NCBI GenBank assembly: GCA_050694055.1 | Contig: JBOGWX010000131.1 | Coordinates: forward strand, 1 to 64,000 | Direction of reading: 5' to 3' | Length of the DNA: 64,000 bases | Source: WHSV01 sp050694055 | GTDB taxonomy: Bacteria > Actinomycetota > CADDZG01 > WHSQ01 | Part shown: positions 51,311 through 59,096 of the stretch, piece after piece | Numbering within the stretch: the first letter of the stretch is position 1 | Layout: each line of letters starts with the position of its first letter | Position numbers and translations under genes: made by a program | The notes under the pieces: model-generated | Databases searched by the model: none | Seen by the model: the letters and a program-made list of their open reading frames with translations, nothing else | Told to the model about the DNA's origin: nothing

Positions 51311-52194
51311 GCGCCGCGGAACGGGCCGGCGCGCCGCGGGCCGCGTTCTTCGATCTCGATCGGACCCTCATCCCCGGATCGAGCCTCTTCCTCATGGCGC
51401 GCGGCGCATACGAGCAGGATCTCTTCCGAGTACGGGACATCCTCCGCTTCGGCTGGGGCCAGATGATTTTTCGTCTGCGCGGCGAGCACGCGGGAGGAAT
51501 GGAGCTGTCGCGCGAGTCTACGCTTGAGTTCGTGACGGGAAAGAGTCAGGCGGAGCTCATCGAGATGGGTGAGGAGATCGCCCAGGAACGGATATTGCCG
51601 CGCGTCTATGCCGACATCGTGCGCGTGATCGAAGGACATCACGATCGGGGCGACGCGACCTTTCTCGTTACCGCCTCCCCCATCGAGCTCGCCAGCCGGA
51701 TCGCGAAGTCCCTCGACATGACCGGGGCAATCGCCACGGTGTCCGAGGTCGATCGCCACGGTTACTACACCGGCCGGTTGGTCGGTCCGGTCATGCACGG
51801 TCCCGAGAAGGCCTCGGCCGTCGCGGCTAAAGCGGCGGAGCTCGGAATCGATCTCCAGCAGTGCCACGCCTACTCGGACTCCAGGAACGATCTGCCGCTG
51901 CTCGAGACCGTCGGCCATCCCCACGCGGTCAATCCCGAGCACAACCTGCGTCGCATCGCGCTTACGCGCGGATGGCCGATCCACGAATTGCGGACGCGCC
52001 GGCGCGCCTTGCTGATAGGTATCCCTGCAGGACTCGGCGGCGCCAGCCTGTTCGGGGTGGGAATCGGTCTGGGCGTGTGGGCGGAGCGCAGACGCCACAC
52101 GGCTCGGAGACGCCGGGTTGCGAAGCTAGTGCGGCGGCTTCAGCTCGCCGAGCTACGCGCTCGCTTCAAGCCTCGACCTCTGGCTCGACGCTAG
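51307..52194 (+). CDS. HAD-superfamily subfamily IB phosphatase with C-terminal membrane segment
   Basis: A 295-residue HAD phosphatase of the SerB/CicA-like IB group. Motif I is AAFFDLDRTLIPGSSLFLMA, motif II ATFLVTASPIELASRIAKSL, Lys motif GPEKASAVAAKAAELGI and motif IV AYSDSRNDLPLLETVGHPHA. A C-terminal hydrophobic stretch (LLIGIPAGLGGASLFGVGIG) flanked by arginines suggests membrane attachment, as in LPLAT-associated phosphatases. Substrate unknown. The GTG start overlaps the nitroreductase stop. Confidence 0.88.
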   Translation: MSAAERAGAPRAAFFDLDRTLIPGSSLFLMARGAYEQDLFRVRDILRFGWGQMIFRLRGEHAGGMELSRESTLEFVTGKSQAELIEMGEEIAQERILPRVYADIVRVIEGHHDRGDATFLVTASPIELASRIAKSLDMTGAIATVSEVDRHGYYTGRLVGPVMHGPEKASAVAAKAAELGIDLQQCHAYSDSRNDLPLLETVGHPHAVNPEHNLRRIALTRGWPIHELRTRRRALLIGIPAGLGGASLFGVGIGLGVWAERRRHTARRRRVAKLVRRLQLAELRARFKPRPLARR

Positions 52195-52297
52195 TTGGTT
52201 CCAAGACATCCAGTCCGCCGGCCCGCAGCAAGCTCGAGAGATCCGCTGCGTTGGTGGTGGCGTGGTCGCGATAACGGTTGTGCAGGTCCGGATAAGT
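52193..52297 (-). pseudogene. DUF72 (YecE-like) C-terminal fragment 1
   Basis: On the minus strand this stretch reads TYPDLHNRYRDHATTNAADL then SSLLRAGGLDVLEPTS. It aligns residue by residue with fragment 2 at 53.7 kb and with the tail of the intact DUF72 gene (NNCYRDYAQQNAKELAELLR). No start or upstream DUF72 body precedes it, so it is a remnant. It ends head-on against the HAD gene stop. Confidence 0.6.
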
Positions 52298-52345
52298 TGA
52301 CGAACAGGAGCAGATCGTGATCACTGTGTGGAGGGAGGGGCAGCC

Positions 52346-52585
52346 ATGGCGCTTTACGCATACGACGAGCAGGCGGACGCCCTTTACGTGCTCCTTGCTG
52401 CGGAACCCGAAGCCGCTATCAAGGAGACGATCGAGCTGGATGACCGCCTCCACATCGACATCGGTCCTGAGGGGGAGATAGTCGGTGTCGAGATCCTCTA
52501 TCCCACTCTCGGAGCGGTAGATCTCGCCGGACTGAAGGACCGTTTCGGACTGGACCTTCGGCTGCCTTTCAATTTCGCTGCCTGA
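52346..52585 (+). CDS. DUF2283 family protein
   Basis: A 79-residue protein, MALYAYDEQADALYVLLAAE, EPEAAIKETIELDDRLHIDI, GPEGEIVGVEILYPTLGAVD, the DUF2283 pattern (Y-D-x2-A-D-A-L-Y and D-x-G-x-x-G-x-V-x-G-I/V-E). The family is common near toxin-antitoxin loci, and BrnT- or VapC-like partners occur in other genomes; none is seen here. ATG 52346 follows a GGAGGGAGGGG site. Between it and the next gene, 152 bases hold nothing recognised. Confidence 0.82.
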   Translation: MALYAYDEQADALYVLLAAEPEAAIKETIELDDRLHIDIGPEGEIVGVEILYPTLGAVDLAGLKDRFGLDLRLPFNFAA

Positions 52586-52737
52586 AACGACAGTTCGAAG
52601 ACCTCACCCCGGCGCACGCCGACTCACCATGAGGGCAACTAATACTGATCATCCTGTCCCGCCCCGCGGTGCCGGCCTTCCGCAGGTAGAGGCTGAGCGA
52701 ATGGCGATATTTGTCGCGACTAGCGAGGACACTCGGA

Positions 52738-52965
52738 TCAACCTGTTCGCACGTAGGTTCGAAGAGCCTCGCGGATCACCTCGGCGACACTGATCCCGTC
52801 CTTCGAGGCACGCAGGAGCAGTTCGCGCTTCAGCTCGGGGTCAAGTCGAACGGATTCGATGGACGCGCGCCCCGAGCCCATCGCCGGACGCCCGCCAGCT
52901 CGCCGACGCTCGATCTCATCGACGCCATAGCCGGCCTCGGCCTCATCGGCCATCCTCTCGGCCAT
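52738..52965 (-). CDS. Ribbon-helix-helix (CopG-like) antitoxin-type protein
   Basis: A 75-residue protein with the C-terminal RHH motif ASIESVRLDPELKRELLLRA, SKDGISVAEVIREALRTYVR, and an N-terminal arm AERMADEAEAGYGVDEIERR. Proteins of this shape are antitoxins or small repressors in Actinobacteria. No cognate toxin gene adjoins it: downstream is 150 bases without an ORF. The ATG at 52965 is used; a TTG at 52995 would add ten residues. Confidence 0.75.
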   Translation of the reverse strand: MAERMADEAEAGYGVDEIERRRAGGRPAMGSGRASIESVRLDPELKRELLLRASKDGISVAEVIREALRTYVRTG

Positions 52966-53062
52966 CTCGTCGGTGATCGCCGTTCTCCTTCTCAACCTTG
53001 CGGTCGATCATCACTTGCAAGGGCAACCGAAGTCACCGTTCGGGACTGGGGCTGCCCGCCGG

Positions 53063-53602
53063 CTACTCCCCGGTGAGCCCGTCCACCGATTCCCGGAGGA
53101 GGTCGGCATGGCCGTTGTGCCGCGCGTACTCCTCGACCAGGTGGAGCAGGATCCATCGCAGGCTGGGTGCCTCACCATCGGAGCTGGTGCGCCGGGCCAG
53201 CCGCTCCAGGCCGCCGTCGGCCAGCGCCTCCGCACCCAGGGAGCGAGAGCGGGCCGCGGTGTCCTCCCAGAGCGTACGGAGTTGCTCGGGGGTGTCCTCG
53301 GCGGCCGAGTGCCAGTCCCAGTCGCGGTCGGCGTCCCAGTCCACCGTGTCCCACGGGGGCGCCGGGTCTCGCCCATGGAGCCACCGGGAGCACCACAGGT
53401 CCTCGACGTAGGCCAGGTGCTTGAGCATTCCGCCCGAGGGTCATCGACGAGGAGGCGACCGTCGCCCCGAACCGGTCGCGTCCAGTCCCGCGCACTTCCA
53501 TGCCAGGGTCGCGCGCTGGTACTCCAGGAAGCCCAGGAGGGTGGCGGTCTCGTCGGCCGCGTGGGGAGGTTCCGGACGACCATGCTCGTCTAGGTGGGTC
53601 AT
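53063..53602 (-). pseudogene. DinB/DUF664-like four-helix protein broken by two frameshifts
   Basis: Three frames combine into one DinB_2/DUF664-type protein of about 179 residues: THLDEHGRPEPPHAADETAT then LLGFLEYQRATLAWKCAGLD (ATG 53602), GATVASSSMTLG, and MLKHLAYVEDLWCSRWLHGR to LHLVEEYARHNGHADLLRES. The shifts are one missing base near 53465-53472 and one extra base in GGG at 53433-53435 (plus strand CCC). The metal-binding His of the family (LKHLAYVE and EEYARHNGH) are preserved. Net length is unchanged, so paired sequencing errors or compensating decay both fit. Confidence 0.72.
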
Positions 53603-53613
53603 GGGCTGTGAGT

Positions 53614-53775
53614 CTACCGGCGGGGCCACCCCTGCCCAGGGGGTTTCCCGGTGTGGTCGTCGGGAACGGGCGAAGCCACACTCGCGCCGTGTGCCTCGAG
53701 CAGGTCGGCCAACTCGCTCGCGTTCCGCTGCGCGTAATCCCGGTAGCAGCTGTCTAGATTGGGATAAGCGCTGTG
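53614..53775 (-). pseudogene. DUF72 (YecE-like) C-terminal fragment 2
   Basis: On the minus strand: SAYPNLDSCYRDYAQRNASE, LADLLEAHGASVASPVPDDH and a short Pro/Arg-rich end with TAG at 53614. CYRDYAQRNASELADLL is nearly the same as CYRDYAQQNAKELAELL at the end of the intact DUF72 gene and shares Y-P-x-L-x3-Y-R-D with fragment 1. No body or start precedes it. Confidence 0.65.
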
Positions 53776-53829
53776 CTAGATGCCGTTTAGGCAGGGCGCG
53801 CCTGAGCGAAGGGCCGAGGTTTATCAGTA

Positions 53830-54117
53830 CTAGCCGGCAGCCGCTAACTGGCGGACTTTCTTCTTTGGACGGTTTCGCACGAGATCGTGATTTGCCTGGA
53901 GATTGATCCAGAACTCAGGCGTTGTTCCTAGCGCGCCGGCGAGCAGCCACGCCGTCTCTGGGGTGACGCCTCGCTTCCCGCGGACGAGCTCATTGATGCG
54001 CTGTACGGGGATGTCGAGGTGCTCGGCAAGGGCGACCTGACTCACGCCCAACGGCTTCAGGAAATCCTCGAGCAGGATCTCGCCGGGGTGGGTAGGGATT
54101 CGATTCTTGGGCAGCAT
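53830..54117 (-). CDS. higA: HigA-family antitoxin (XRE HTH)
   Basis: A 95-residue protein of the HigA/VapI type: RIPTHPGEILLEDFLKPLGV, SQVALAEHLDIPVQRINELV (HTH), RGKRGVTPETAWLLAGALGT and TPEFWINLQANHDLVR. This is the standard antitoxin that represses its own operon and neutralises a HigB RNase. It lies 9 bases downstream of a half-length HigB in the usual toxin-first order. Since the toxin is truncated, HigA may now serve only as a regulator. Confidence 0.92.
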   Translation of the reverse strand: MLPKNRIPTHPGEILLEDFLKPLGVSQVALAEHLDIPVQRINELVRGKRGVTPETAWLLAGALGTTPEFWINLQANHDLVRNRPKKKVRQLAAAG

Positions 54118-54126
54118 CTCTACTCC

Positions 54127-54264
54127 TCAGTGGTAGTCGTCGATCTCGACCTCGTGGGCATCTCCGTCCTTCCAGCGAAAGACGATCCTCCACTGGTCGT
54201 TGATTCGGATGCTGTGCTTCCCACGCAAGTCTCCCTTCAGCGATTCGAGCCGGTTTTTTGTCAC
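54127..54264 (-). pseudogene. higB: Truncated HigB-type toxin (45 residues, C-terminal half)
   Basis: From GTG 54264 the frame reads VTKNRLESLKGDLRGKHSIR, INDQWRIVFRWKDGDAHEVE, IDDYH and stops 9 bases before higA. NRLxxLKGDxxGKxSIRINDQWRI and the DYH end are the C-terminal half of HigB/RelE-fold toxins, which normally have about 92 residues. The N-terminal half is missing and is replaced by the end of the DUF72 gene, whose stop overlaps the GTG as GTGA. It is either a remnant or a mini-gene; the ribosome-binding part of the fold is incomplete. Confidence 0.75.
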
Positions 54265-55130
54265 CTCAATAGCTCGGCCAGCTCCTTGGCATTCTGCTGT
54301 GCATAATCTCTGTAGCAGTTGTTCATCAGGATGTGCGTTCGGTCCGTCTCTTCACTCAGCTTGGTTATGCGCGGGACCCATTGCTCGAGCTCATCCTCAC
54401 TGTAGTGATAGCGAAAGCGCTTCGACACCGATTTGCTCTCCCATTCGTCGACGTTATGGCCGTGAAATCGCACGAGCGCGAGATCCGAGGTCGCCGCAAT
54501 CACCGGAGGCATCGACGACTTGAACCCCTGTGGCATGTCGACGCATACGTAAGGGAGCCCGTGACCCTCGAGAAACTCGAGGGTCTCACGTTCGTTCTCG
54601 CCGTCCATCCAGGACCGGTTGCGGAGCTCGACGCAGATCCGGTAGGGAGCCGAGCGCTTGGCGCACTCGAGGATGTAGTCCTTGTTGCGACGAGCAATCG
54701 TGAACCACGGAGGGAACTGGAACAGCAGCACGCCGAGCTTGCCGGCCTCGTCGAGCGGCGCGAGGGCCGAGAGAAACCGATCCCACACGACGTCGATGGT
54801 CTGCTGCTCGAGGTCCTTCGGGTAGATGTTCCGCTTGTCGCCGGCGACCTCCAGGTCCTTGTAGAGCGCGTCGGCGCGCGTGGGATGACCCGTGAGCAGC
54901 GAGAACGCCTTGATGTTGAAGGTGAAGTCATCCGGAGTGCGCTCGGCCCAACGCTCGGAATTGGCTTCGCTCGGCGGAAAGTAATAGGTCGAGTCGACCT
55001 CGACCAATGGGAATCGAGAAGCATAGAACTTGAGCCGCTTCTCGGCGGTAGAAGCGGCCTTCGGATACCAGCCGGACTGGATAAGCGTCTTGTCGGTCCA
55101 CGAAGCCGTGCCGACGAGGATGTTGCCCAT
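54261..55130 (-). CDS. DUF72 (YecE-like) protein A
   Basis: A 289-residue TIM-barrel protein of the DUF72 family: NILVGTASWTDKTLIQSGWY, FPLVEVDSTYYFPPSEANSE, WAERTPDDFTFNIKAFSLLT, KLGVLLFQFPPWFT, RICVELRNRSWMD, LALVRFHGHNVDEW and HILMNNCYRDYAQQNAKELA. The function of the family is not known. ATG 55130 starts the conserved part; an in-frame extension antisense to protein B's end is rejected. It is 13 bases downstream of a second DUF72 gene. The stop abuts the truncated higB. Confidence 0.88.
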   Translation of the reverse strand: MGNILVGTASWTDKTLIQSGWYPKAASTAEKRLKFYASRFPLVEVDSTYYFPPSEANSERWAERTPDDFTFNIKAFSLLTGHPTRADALYKDLEVAGDKRNIYPKDLEQQTIDVVWDRFLSALAPLDEAGKLGVLLFQFPPWFTIARRNKDYILECAKRSAPYRICVELRNRSWMDGENERETLEFLEGHGLPYVCVDMPQGFKSSMPPVIAATSDLALVRFHGHNVDEWESKSVSKRFRYHYSEDELEQWVPRITKLSEETDRTHILMNNCYRDYAQQNAKELAELLR

Positions 55131-55143
55131 CGACCAGAGACTA

Positions 55144-55923
55144 TTACCCTGGGCGAATCGGCCGGGCGGGTGCGCGCGTGGTGTCCATGCCGCGCCTGGC
55201 GGCCTCCTGCGCGAACCAGCGAGCGTCCCGGAGCGCGCAACCGCCGGGATCGTTGTTGAAATACACATAGGAGTCGACGTCGCCGAAAACTTCACGCAGT
55301 CTCTCGACCCACGACGCCAGTGCAGTTCGTCCGTAGCAGCCCGGAGGCGAGGCCGCCCCCGAATGGAAGCGCAGGTAGGTCCAGTCGGCCGTGCGCCACA
55401 ACGGCGCTACGGGCTTCGAGTCCCGGTCGGCGAGGCAGAGAGCCGCACGGTGTGCTTCGAGCACGCGGCGCGTCTGATCGACCCACCACGACTCGTGGCG
55501 AAACTCGACCGCCACGCGAACCCGTCGCGGAAACTGTGCGAGTACCCCGTCGAGCAGGTCGTGGTCGCAACCCAGGGTGGGCGGAAGCTGCAGCAACACG
55601 GGGCCAAGCTTGCCGCCGAGGTGCCTCACCCGGTCGAGGAAGCGGCTCACGGGTTCCTCGGGATCTCGCAACCGCTTGATATGCGTCAGGTAACGGCTCA
55701 TCTTGACCGCCATGACGAAGTCATCCGGCGTCGTCTGCCTCCAGACGTCGAAGCGCTCACCTTCCGGAAGGCGATAGAACGCATTGTTCGACTCGACCGT
55801 TGCGAAGCTCCGGGAGTAGAAGTCGAGCCACTCGCGCTGCGGCACTCCCTTGGGATAGAAGCGCCCTCGCCAGTCCTTGTAATGCCACCCGGACGTGCCC
55901 AGGAACATGGTCATAATCGCCAT
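55144..55923 (-). CDS. DUF72 (YecE-like) protein B
   Basis: A 259-residue DUF72 protein of a different subgroup: FLGTSGWHYKDWRGRFYPKG, ATVESNNAFYRLPEGERFDV, TPDDFVMAVKMSRYLTHIKR, LGPVLLQLPPTLGCDHDLLD, RVAVEFRHESWWVDQTRRVL, YLRFHSG and YVYFNNDPGGCALRDARWFA. It is only distantly similar to protein A, so the pair is not a recent tandem duplication. ATG 55923 is used; MTM four codons later is possible. Confidence 0.88.
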   Translation of the reverse strand: MAIMTMFLGTSGWHYKDWRGRFYPKGVPQREWLDFYSRSFATVESNNAFYRLPEGERFDVWRQTTPDDFVMAVKMSRYLTHIKRLRDPEEPVSRFLDRVRHLGGKLGPVLLQLPPTLGCDHDLLDGVLAQFPRRVRVAVEFRHESWWVDQTRRVLEAHRAALCLADRDSKPVAPLWRTADWTYLRFHSGAASPPGCYGRTALASWVERLREVFGDVDSYVYFNNDPGGCALRDARWFAQEAARRGMDTTRAPARPIRPG

Positions 55924-56005
55924 CTACCCTCTACTAAGAGCGCGACGCTGGCACACTGTTCATGTGTTCAGACGTCGCGTCAGACCCCGGGCAGGCCAGG
56001 AGTCG

Positions 56006-56458
56006 GTGTGGGATTACCCCCGGCCCCCGCGCGTCGAACCGGCATCGAACACGGTACGGGTCGTCCACTACCGCGTGGATCTCGCCCGCTCCGAGCGCGC
56101 TCTGCGCGTGCTCGAGACGGCCTCGCCGCCGACCTTCTACGTTCCCCGCGACGATGTCGCCATGGAGTACCTGCACGCGACCAGCGGGCACACCGTGTGC
56201 GAGTTCAAGGGCGTGGCGTCGTACTTCGATCTCGAGGTCAATGCGCGTGTCGCGTCGCGCGCGGCATGGACCTACGACGAGCCCAAGGAGGGCTACGAGG
56301 AGCTCGCCGGGCACATCTCTTTCTACGCGGGACGGGTCGACGCCGCCTACGTCGGCGAGGAGCAGGTCACTCCGCAGGCCGGCGACTTCTACGGCGGCTG
56401 GATCACGAGCGTCGTCGTCGGCCCCTTCAAGGGAGGGCCGGGCACGCTGGGCTGGTAG
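56006..56458 (+). CDS. DUF427 family protein
   Basis: A 150-residue protein with the DUF427 pattern: VWDYPRPPRVEPASNTVRVV, RALRVLETASPPTFYVPRDD, EYLHATSGHTVCEFKGVASY, AWTYDEPKEGYEELAGHISF and a terminal GDFYGGWITSVVVGPFKGGP. The family is small, common in Actinobacteria and uncharacterised. The start is uncertain: GTG 56006 begins the conserved region; GTG 55964 is an alternative. It is convergent with the photolyase gene. Confidence 0.85.
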   Translation: MWDYPRPPRVEPASNTVRVVHYRVDLARSERALRVLETASPPTFYVPRDDVAMEYLHATSGHTVCEFKGVASYFDLEVNARVASRAAWTYDEPKEGYEELAGHISFYAGRVDAAYVGEEQVTPQAGDFYGGWITSVVVGPFKGGPGTLGW

Positions 56459-56477
56459 CCCCGAACCAATCGGTTCG

Positions 56478-57839
56478 CTAACCGCGCGCGTGTCGCTCCC
56501 TGTAAGCGCGTGCCCCCTCTTCATGATCGACGATGCGCTCCGGGTAGTCGAGCTTGTTGCGCTCCTCGTCGTCGAGCTTCCAAGGTTGGTGCACCGCCTT
56601 GCCCTCGACCGTCGATAGCTCCTTCACGTAGCGCCGCACGTAGGCCCCGCTCGGGTCGTAACGCTCGGCCTGGCGCACTGGGTTGAGCACTCTGTAGGGA
56701 CGCGTGTCGTTGCCCGTACCCGCGGCCCATTGCCAGTTGCCCGCGTTGTTGGCCAGGTCTCCGTCAACCAACAAGTCGAAGAAGTGCCCGGCCCCCAAGG
56801 TCCAGTCGATGTAGCAGATCTTGGTCAGAAAGGAGGCGGTGATGAGCCGGGCCCGGTTGTGCATGTACCCCTCGCGCCGCAGCTGGCGCATCCCGGCATC
56901 GACGATGGGATAGCCGGTGCGGCCGCTCTTCCAAGCCTCGAACGTGTCCGAATCCTTTCTTCGCCGGTCTCCCACCGGTCGATAGTCGGCGCGCGCGTAA
57001 TCGGGTGTCACCGCCAGCACCTGGTTGTAGAAGTCGCGCCAGCACAGCTGTCGCACGAACTCTTCCCCTCCCGGCTTTCCCTTCGCTCGTTCCTCGACGT
57101 AACGAGGTGACACGCAACCGAAGTGAAGATAGGGGCTGAGCCGGGAGGTGTGGTTCGCGGCCAGGTCGTCGTGGTCCTCGGCATAGGTCTCGAGCCGGCT
57201 GCGCAGCCACGCATCCAGTCGTGCGCGACCCGCGCTCTCACCGCCTCGTGGGAGCTCCGGTGAAGCAGTCCCCGTAACCAGCGAGCCGGGTGCCGGGATG
57301 CGCCCGACGTTGATCGCAGCGGGGAAGTCGATCGACCTCGGGGTCTCGTGCACGCGTCGCCGTCCGGCCCCCTTCCACTGGTTGAAGTAAGGAGTGAAGA
57401 CCTTGAAGTGGTCTCCACCGGTCGGCGTGACGTCACCCGGACTGACGATCGAGATACCGTCGAAGGTGCGGAACTCGATCCCCCTCTCGGCGCATGCGGC
57501 GCTCAGTCGTTGTTCGCGCGCCTGCGCGTACTTGCTCCAATCCGCGCTCACGAACAGACCCCCGGCGCCCGCGCCGGCGACGATCGCCATGGTTTCCTTG
57601 ACGATGTCGCCTCGCCTGACGACGAGGCGCGCCCCCCTGTCCTTCAGCGAGTAATCCAGGTCGCGCAGCGTCTCGACGAGAAAGGTGACCCGGTTGGGCC
57701 GCCCGTAACGACTGTCGAGGATCCCGTCGTCGAGCACGAACGCGGGCACGACTCGGTCGGCCCACCGCAGCGCCTCGTGCAGCGCCGGGTGATCGTGAAG
57801 CCGAAGATCGCGCGTGAACAACACCACGGCGGTGCGCAT
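56478..57839 (-). CDS. phr: Deoxyribodipyrimidine photolyase
   Basis: FAD flavoprotein that splits UV-induced pyrimidine dimers with light. The 453-residue protein has the N-terminal antenna domain (RTAVVLFTRDLRLHDHPALH) and the FAD domain: RLSPYLHFGCVSPRYVEERA, FVRQLCWRDFYNQVLAVTPD, GRTGYPIVDAGMRQLRREGY, MHNRARLITASFLTKICYID and NNAGNWQWAAGTGNDTRPYR, the DNA-photolyase class 1 signatures. ATG 57839 is chosen; an ATG four codons upstream (57851) is possible. The 271 bases upstream (57840-58110) show no gene. Confidence 0.94.
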   Translation of the reverse strand: MRTAVVLFTRDLRLHDHPALHEALRWADRVVPAFVLDDGILDSRYGRPNRVTFLVETLRDLDYSLKDRGARLVVRRGDIVKETMAIVAGAGAGGLFVSADWSKYAQAREQRLSAACAERGIEFRTFDGISIVSPGDVTPTGGDHFKVFTPYFNQWKGAGRRRVHETPRSIDFPAAINVGRIPAPGSLVTGTASPELPRGGESAGRARLDAWLRSRLETYAEDHDDLAANHTSRLSPYLHFGCVSPRYVEERAKGKPGGEEFVRQLCWRDFYNQVLAVTPDYARADYRPVGDRRRKDSDTFEAWKSGRTGYPIVDAGMRQLRREGYMHNRARLITASFLTKICYIDWTLGAGHFFDLLVDGDLANNAGNWQWAAGTGNDTRPYRVLNPVRQAERYDPSGAYVRRYVKELSTVEGKAVHQPWKLDDEERNKLDYPERIVDHEEGARAYRERHARG

Positions 57840-58110
57840 GAGCCCTTCCATCTCTCGTCGAGGTTTCCGTTCTTATGCCCCATTCGTCATCGACCTCACG
57901 AGGCGATTGCCGGCTTTTTGCCCGCCTCCGGGTTTGCTCGCTTCGCATGGGGGAACGACCAGAGCGAGCGATGCTTGCCCCGCACTAGCCCGAAGCTGCG
58001 GGGACGGACCCGTCCCGTCGCAAGGGGTCGCGGGCCCCTCGACCGGACAGGTCGACCATATGACTCGCCCGGCGTCACCAACGCTCTGCAGTGGCGCCGG
58101 GCCGGTCGCT

Positions 58111-58881
58111 TCACAGCTCCGGAGCACCCTCGAAGCTGGTCGACGGCTCGGCGTAGAGGCGGCGAGGGATGCGGCCGGCCCGTCGAGCCAATCGCCCCGC
58201 CTCCACCGCTCTTCGCATGGCGTCGGCCATCACGGCCGGATCCTGAGCGCGCGTGACCGAGCTCGCGAGCAGCACGCCGTCGCACCCCAGCTCCATCGCC
58301 AGAGCCGCATCGGACGCCGTCCCGATCCCCGCGTCCAGGATGACGGGCACCGCGGCCCGCTCGACGATGAGAGCAAGGTTGTACGGGTTGAGGATGCCCA
58401 TGCCCGAACCGATGGGAGAGCCGAGCGGCATCACCGCCGCGCAGCCGGCGGACTCGAGGCGTGCGGCCAGCACCGGGTCGTCGGTCGTGTAGGCCAGCAC
58501 CGTGAAGCCATCGTCGACGAGCTGCTCCGACGCGTCGATGAGCTCGGGCCCATCGGGCAACAGCGTCTTGTCGTCGCCTATGACCTCGAGCTTAATCCAA
58601 TCGGTGGCAAAGGCCTCGCGCGCCAGCCGTGCCGTCATCACGGCGTCTCTGGCGGTAAAACATCCGGCGGTATTGGGGAGCACCCTGATGCTGTGACGTT
58701 CGAGCACATCCAGCACCGAGCCGCGCGCATCTGGCGTGATGCGACGCAGCGCGACCGTCGCCATCTCGGCCCCCGAGGCGACCAGTGCGCTCTCGATGGC
58801 CTCGACGCTGCTCGCGCCTCCGGTGCCGATCAGCAGGCGCGAGTTGAAGGTCTCGCCACCGATGACGAGCGGATCGTCCAT
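58111..58881 (-). CDS. thiG: Thiazole synthase ThiG
   Basis: Forms the thiazole ring from DXP, dehydroglycine and ThiS-thiocarboxylate. The 256-residue TIM barrel contains LVIGGETFNSRLLIGTGGAS, VALRRITPDARGSVLDVLER, VLPNTAGCFTARDAVMTARL, DWIKLEVIGDDKTLLPD (catalytic Lys), VMPLGSPIGSGMGILNPYNL and VILDAGIGTASDAALAMELG. ATG 58881 shares a base with the thiS stop (TGATG). Last gene of the riboswitch-controlled thiO-thiS-thiG operon; ThiO supplies dehydroglycine. Confidence 0.95.
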   Translation of the reverse strand: MDDPLVIGGETFNSRLLIGTGGASSVEAIESALVASGAEMATVALRRITPDARGSVLDVLERHSIRVLPNTAGCFTARDAVMTARLAREAFATDWIKLEVIGDDKTLLPDGPELIDASEQLVDDGFTVLAYTTDDPVLAARLESAGCAAVMPLGSPIGSGMGILNPYNLALIVERAAVPVILDAGIGTASDAALAMELGCDGVLLASSVTRAQDPAVMADAMRRAVEAGRLARRAGRIPRRLYAEPSTSFEGAPEL

Positions 58882-59096
58882 CAGCCGGTCTCCCGTTGTC
58901 CGCCGCCGATCGCGCCCAGCACTTCCAGCCGGTCGCCCTCGGTCAGCTCGGTCTCGTTCCATTTCGAGCGGACCACGATTTCCCCGTTGAGCGCCACCGC
59001 CATCCCGCGGTCGTCGCGCCCGTAACGCTGGACGACCGCGCGCACGCTCGAACCGCCCTCGAGCTCGACATCGCTGCCGTTGACCCTGACCCTCAT
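58881..59096 (-). CDS. thiS: Sulfur carrier ThiS with C-terminal extension
   Basis: Ubiquitin-fold sulfur carrier of 71 residues: MRVRVNGSDVELEGGSSVRA, GMAVALNGEIVVRSKWNETE and LTEGDRLEVLGAIGGG. ThiS normally ends in Gly-Gly, whose carboxylate is adenylated and thiolated. Here GGG is followed by five more residues, QRETG, before the stop. Either a protease trims it or the coupled TGATG junction with thiG has extended the frame. It is linked to thiO by ATGA and to thiG by TGATG, so the identity is secure. Confidence 0.9.
   Translation of the reverse strand: MRVRVNGSDVELEGGSSVRAVVQRYGRDDRGMAVALNGEIVVRSKWNETELTEGDRLEVLGAIGGGQRETG

Noticed and set aside
57840..58110. Possible gene between photolyase and thiG
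   Set aside because: Open frames there have no start signals or recognisable motifs, and cross the ends of the neighbours.
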